A stretch of 6,477 nt of DNA, taken from contig DITA01000063.1 of the NCBI GenBank assembly GCA_002422665.1, positions 1 to 6,477 on the forward strand, written 5' to 3'. The stretch is from Cloacibacterium caeni_C. Lineage in GTDB: Bacteria; Bacteroidota; Bacteroidia; Flavobacteriales; Weeksellaceae. This document shows, piece after piece, positions 6,433-6,477 of the stretch. A model generated the notes under the pieces. That model searched no databases and was not told the origin of the DNA. It saw only the letters and a program-made list of their open reading frames with translations. A program made the translations under genes and the position numbers. The stretch's first letter is position 1. Every line of letters begins with the position of its first letter.

Positions 6433-6477
6433 ACAAAAAGCGAGATTTTTTCTTAGTCATGGTCGGAAGATTTTTCT

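Overview
The window looks like a stretch of chromosome from a low-GC Bacteroidota, most likely class Flavobacteriia and perhaps the Weeksellaceae (Chryseobacterium and relatives). The evidence is the AT-rich sequence, the near-exclusive use of AGA for arginine, and the absence of Shine-Dalgarno sites, with A-rich leaders instead. Promoter-like motifs also fit the Bacteroidota pattern (TTG and TAnnTTTG), and exported proteins have signal peptides ending in Ser-Gln or Gly-Gln. The genus is an inference from style, not from a marker gene.

All five genes lie on the + strand. (1) Positions 1-671 hold the 3' part of a gene that began before the window. It encodes a Tyr/Arg-rich region followed by a low-complexity Asn/Arg/Gly/Ser tail with six GFR motifs. 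A strong terminator follows it (709-742), then a gene-poor gap and a second strong terminator (840-867). (2) Positions 930-1910 encode a single-domain-pair GT-B glycosyltransferase of the MurG-like type. Its promoter -7 element lies so close to the ATG that the mRNA may be leaderless. (3) Positions 2000-2464 encode a small exported, charged helical protein of the Spy/DUF4890 type, closed by a textbook terminator (2509-2537). (4) and (5) Positions 2617-4503 and 4507-6432 are a two-gene operon with a 3-nt gap. Both genes encode exported DUF3857 / transglutaminase-like proteins.

The most interesting point is the contrast inside the last pair. The upstream protein keeps a Cys-His-acid triad. The downstream paralogue has Ser and Tyr at the Cys and His positions, so it looks like a pseudo-enzyme made from the same transcript. 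The two were probably kept together by function, for example as an enzyme plus a binding partner in the periplasm or at the cell surface, but the window does not show their substrate.

Four of the five genes probably encode envelope proteins or envelope-related enzymes: three have visible signal peptides and the glycosyltransferase probably works on an envelope glycan or lipid. The genes are otherwise separate transcription units divided by terminators. I see no mobile element, CRISPR array, tRNA, rRNA, phage gene or defence system, and nothing that amounts to a clearly new multi-gene system.
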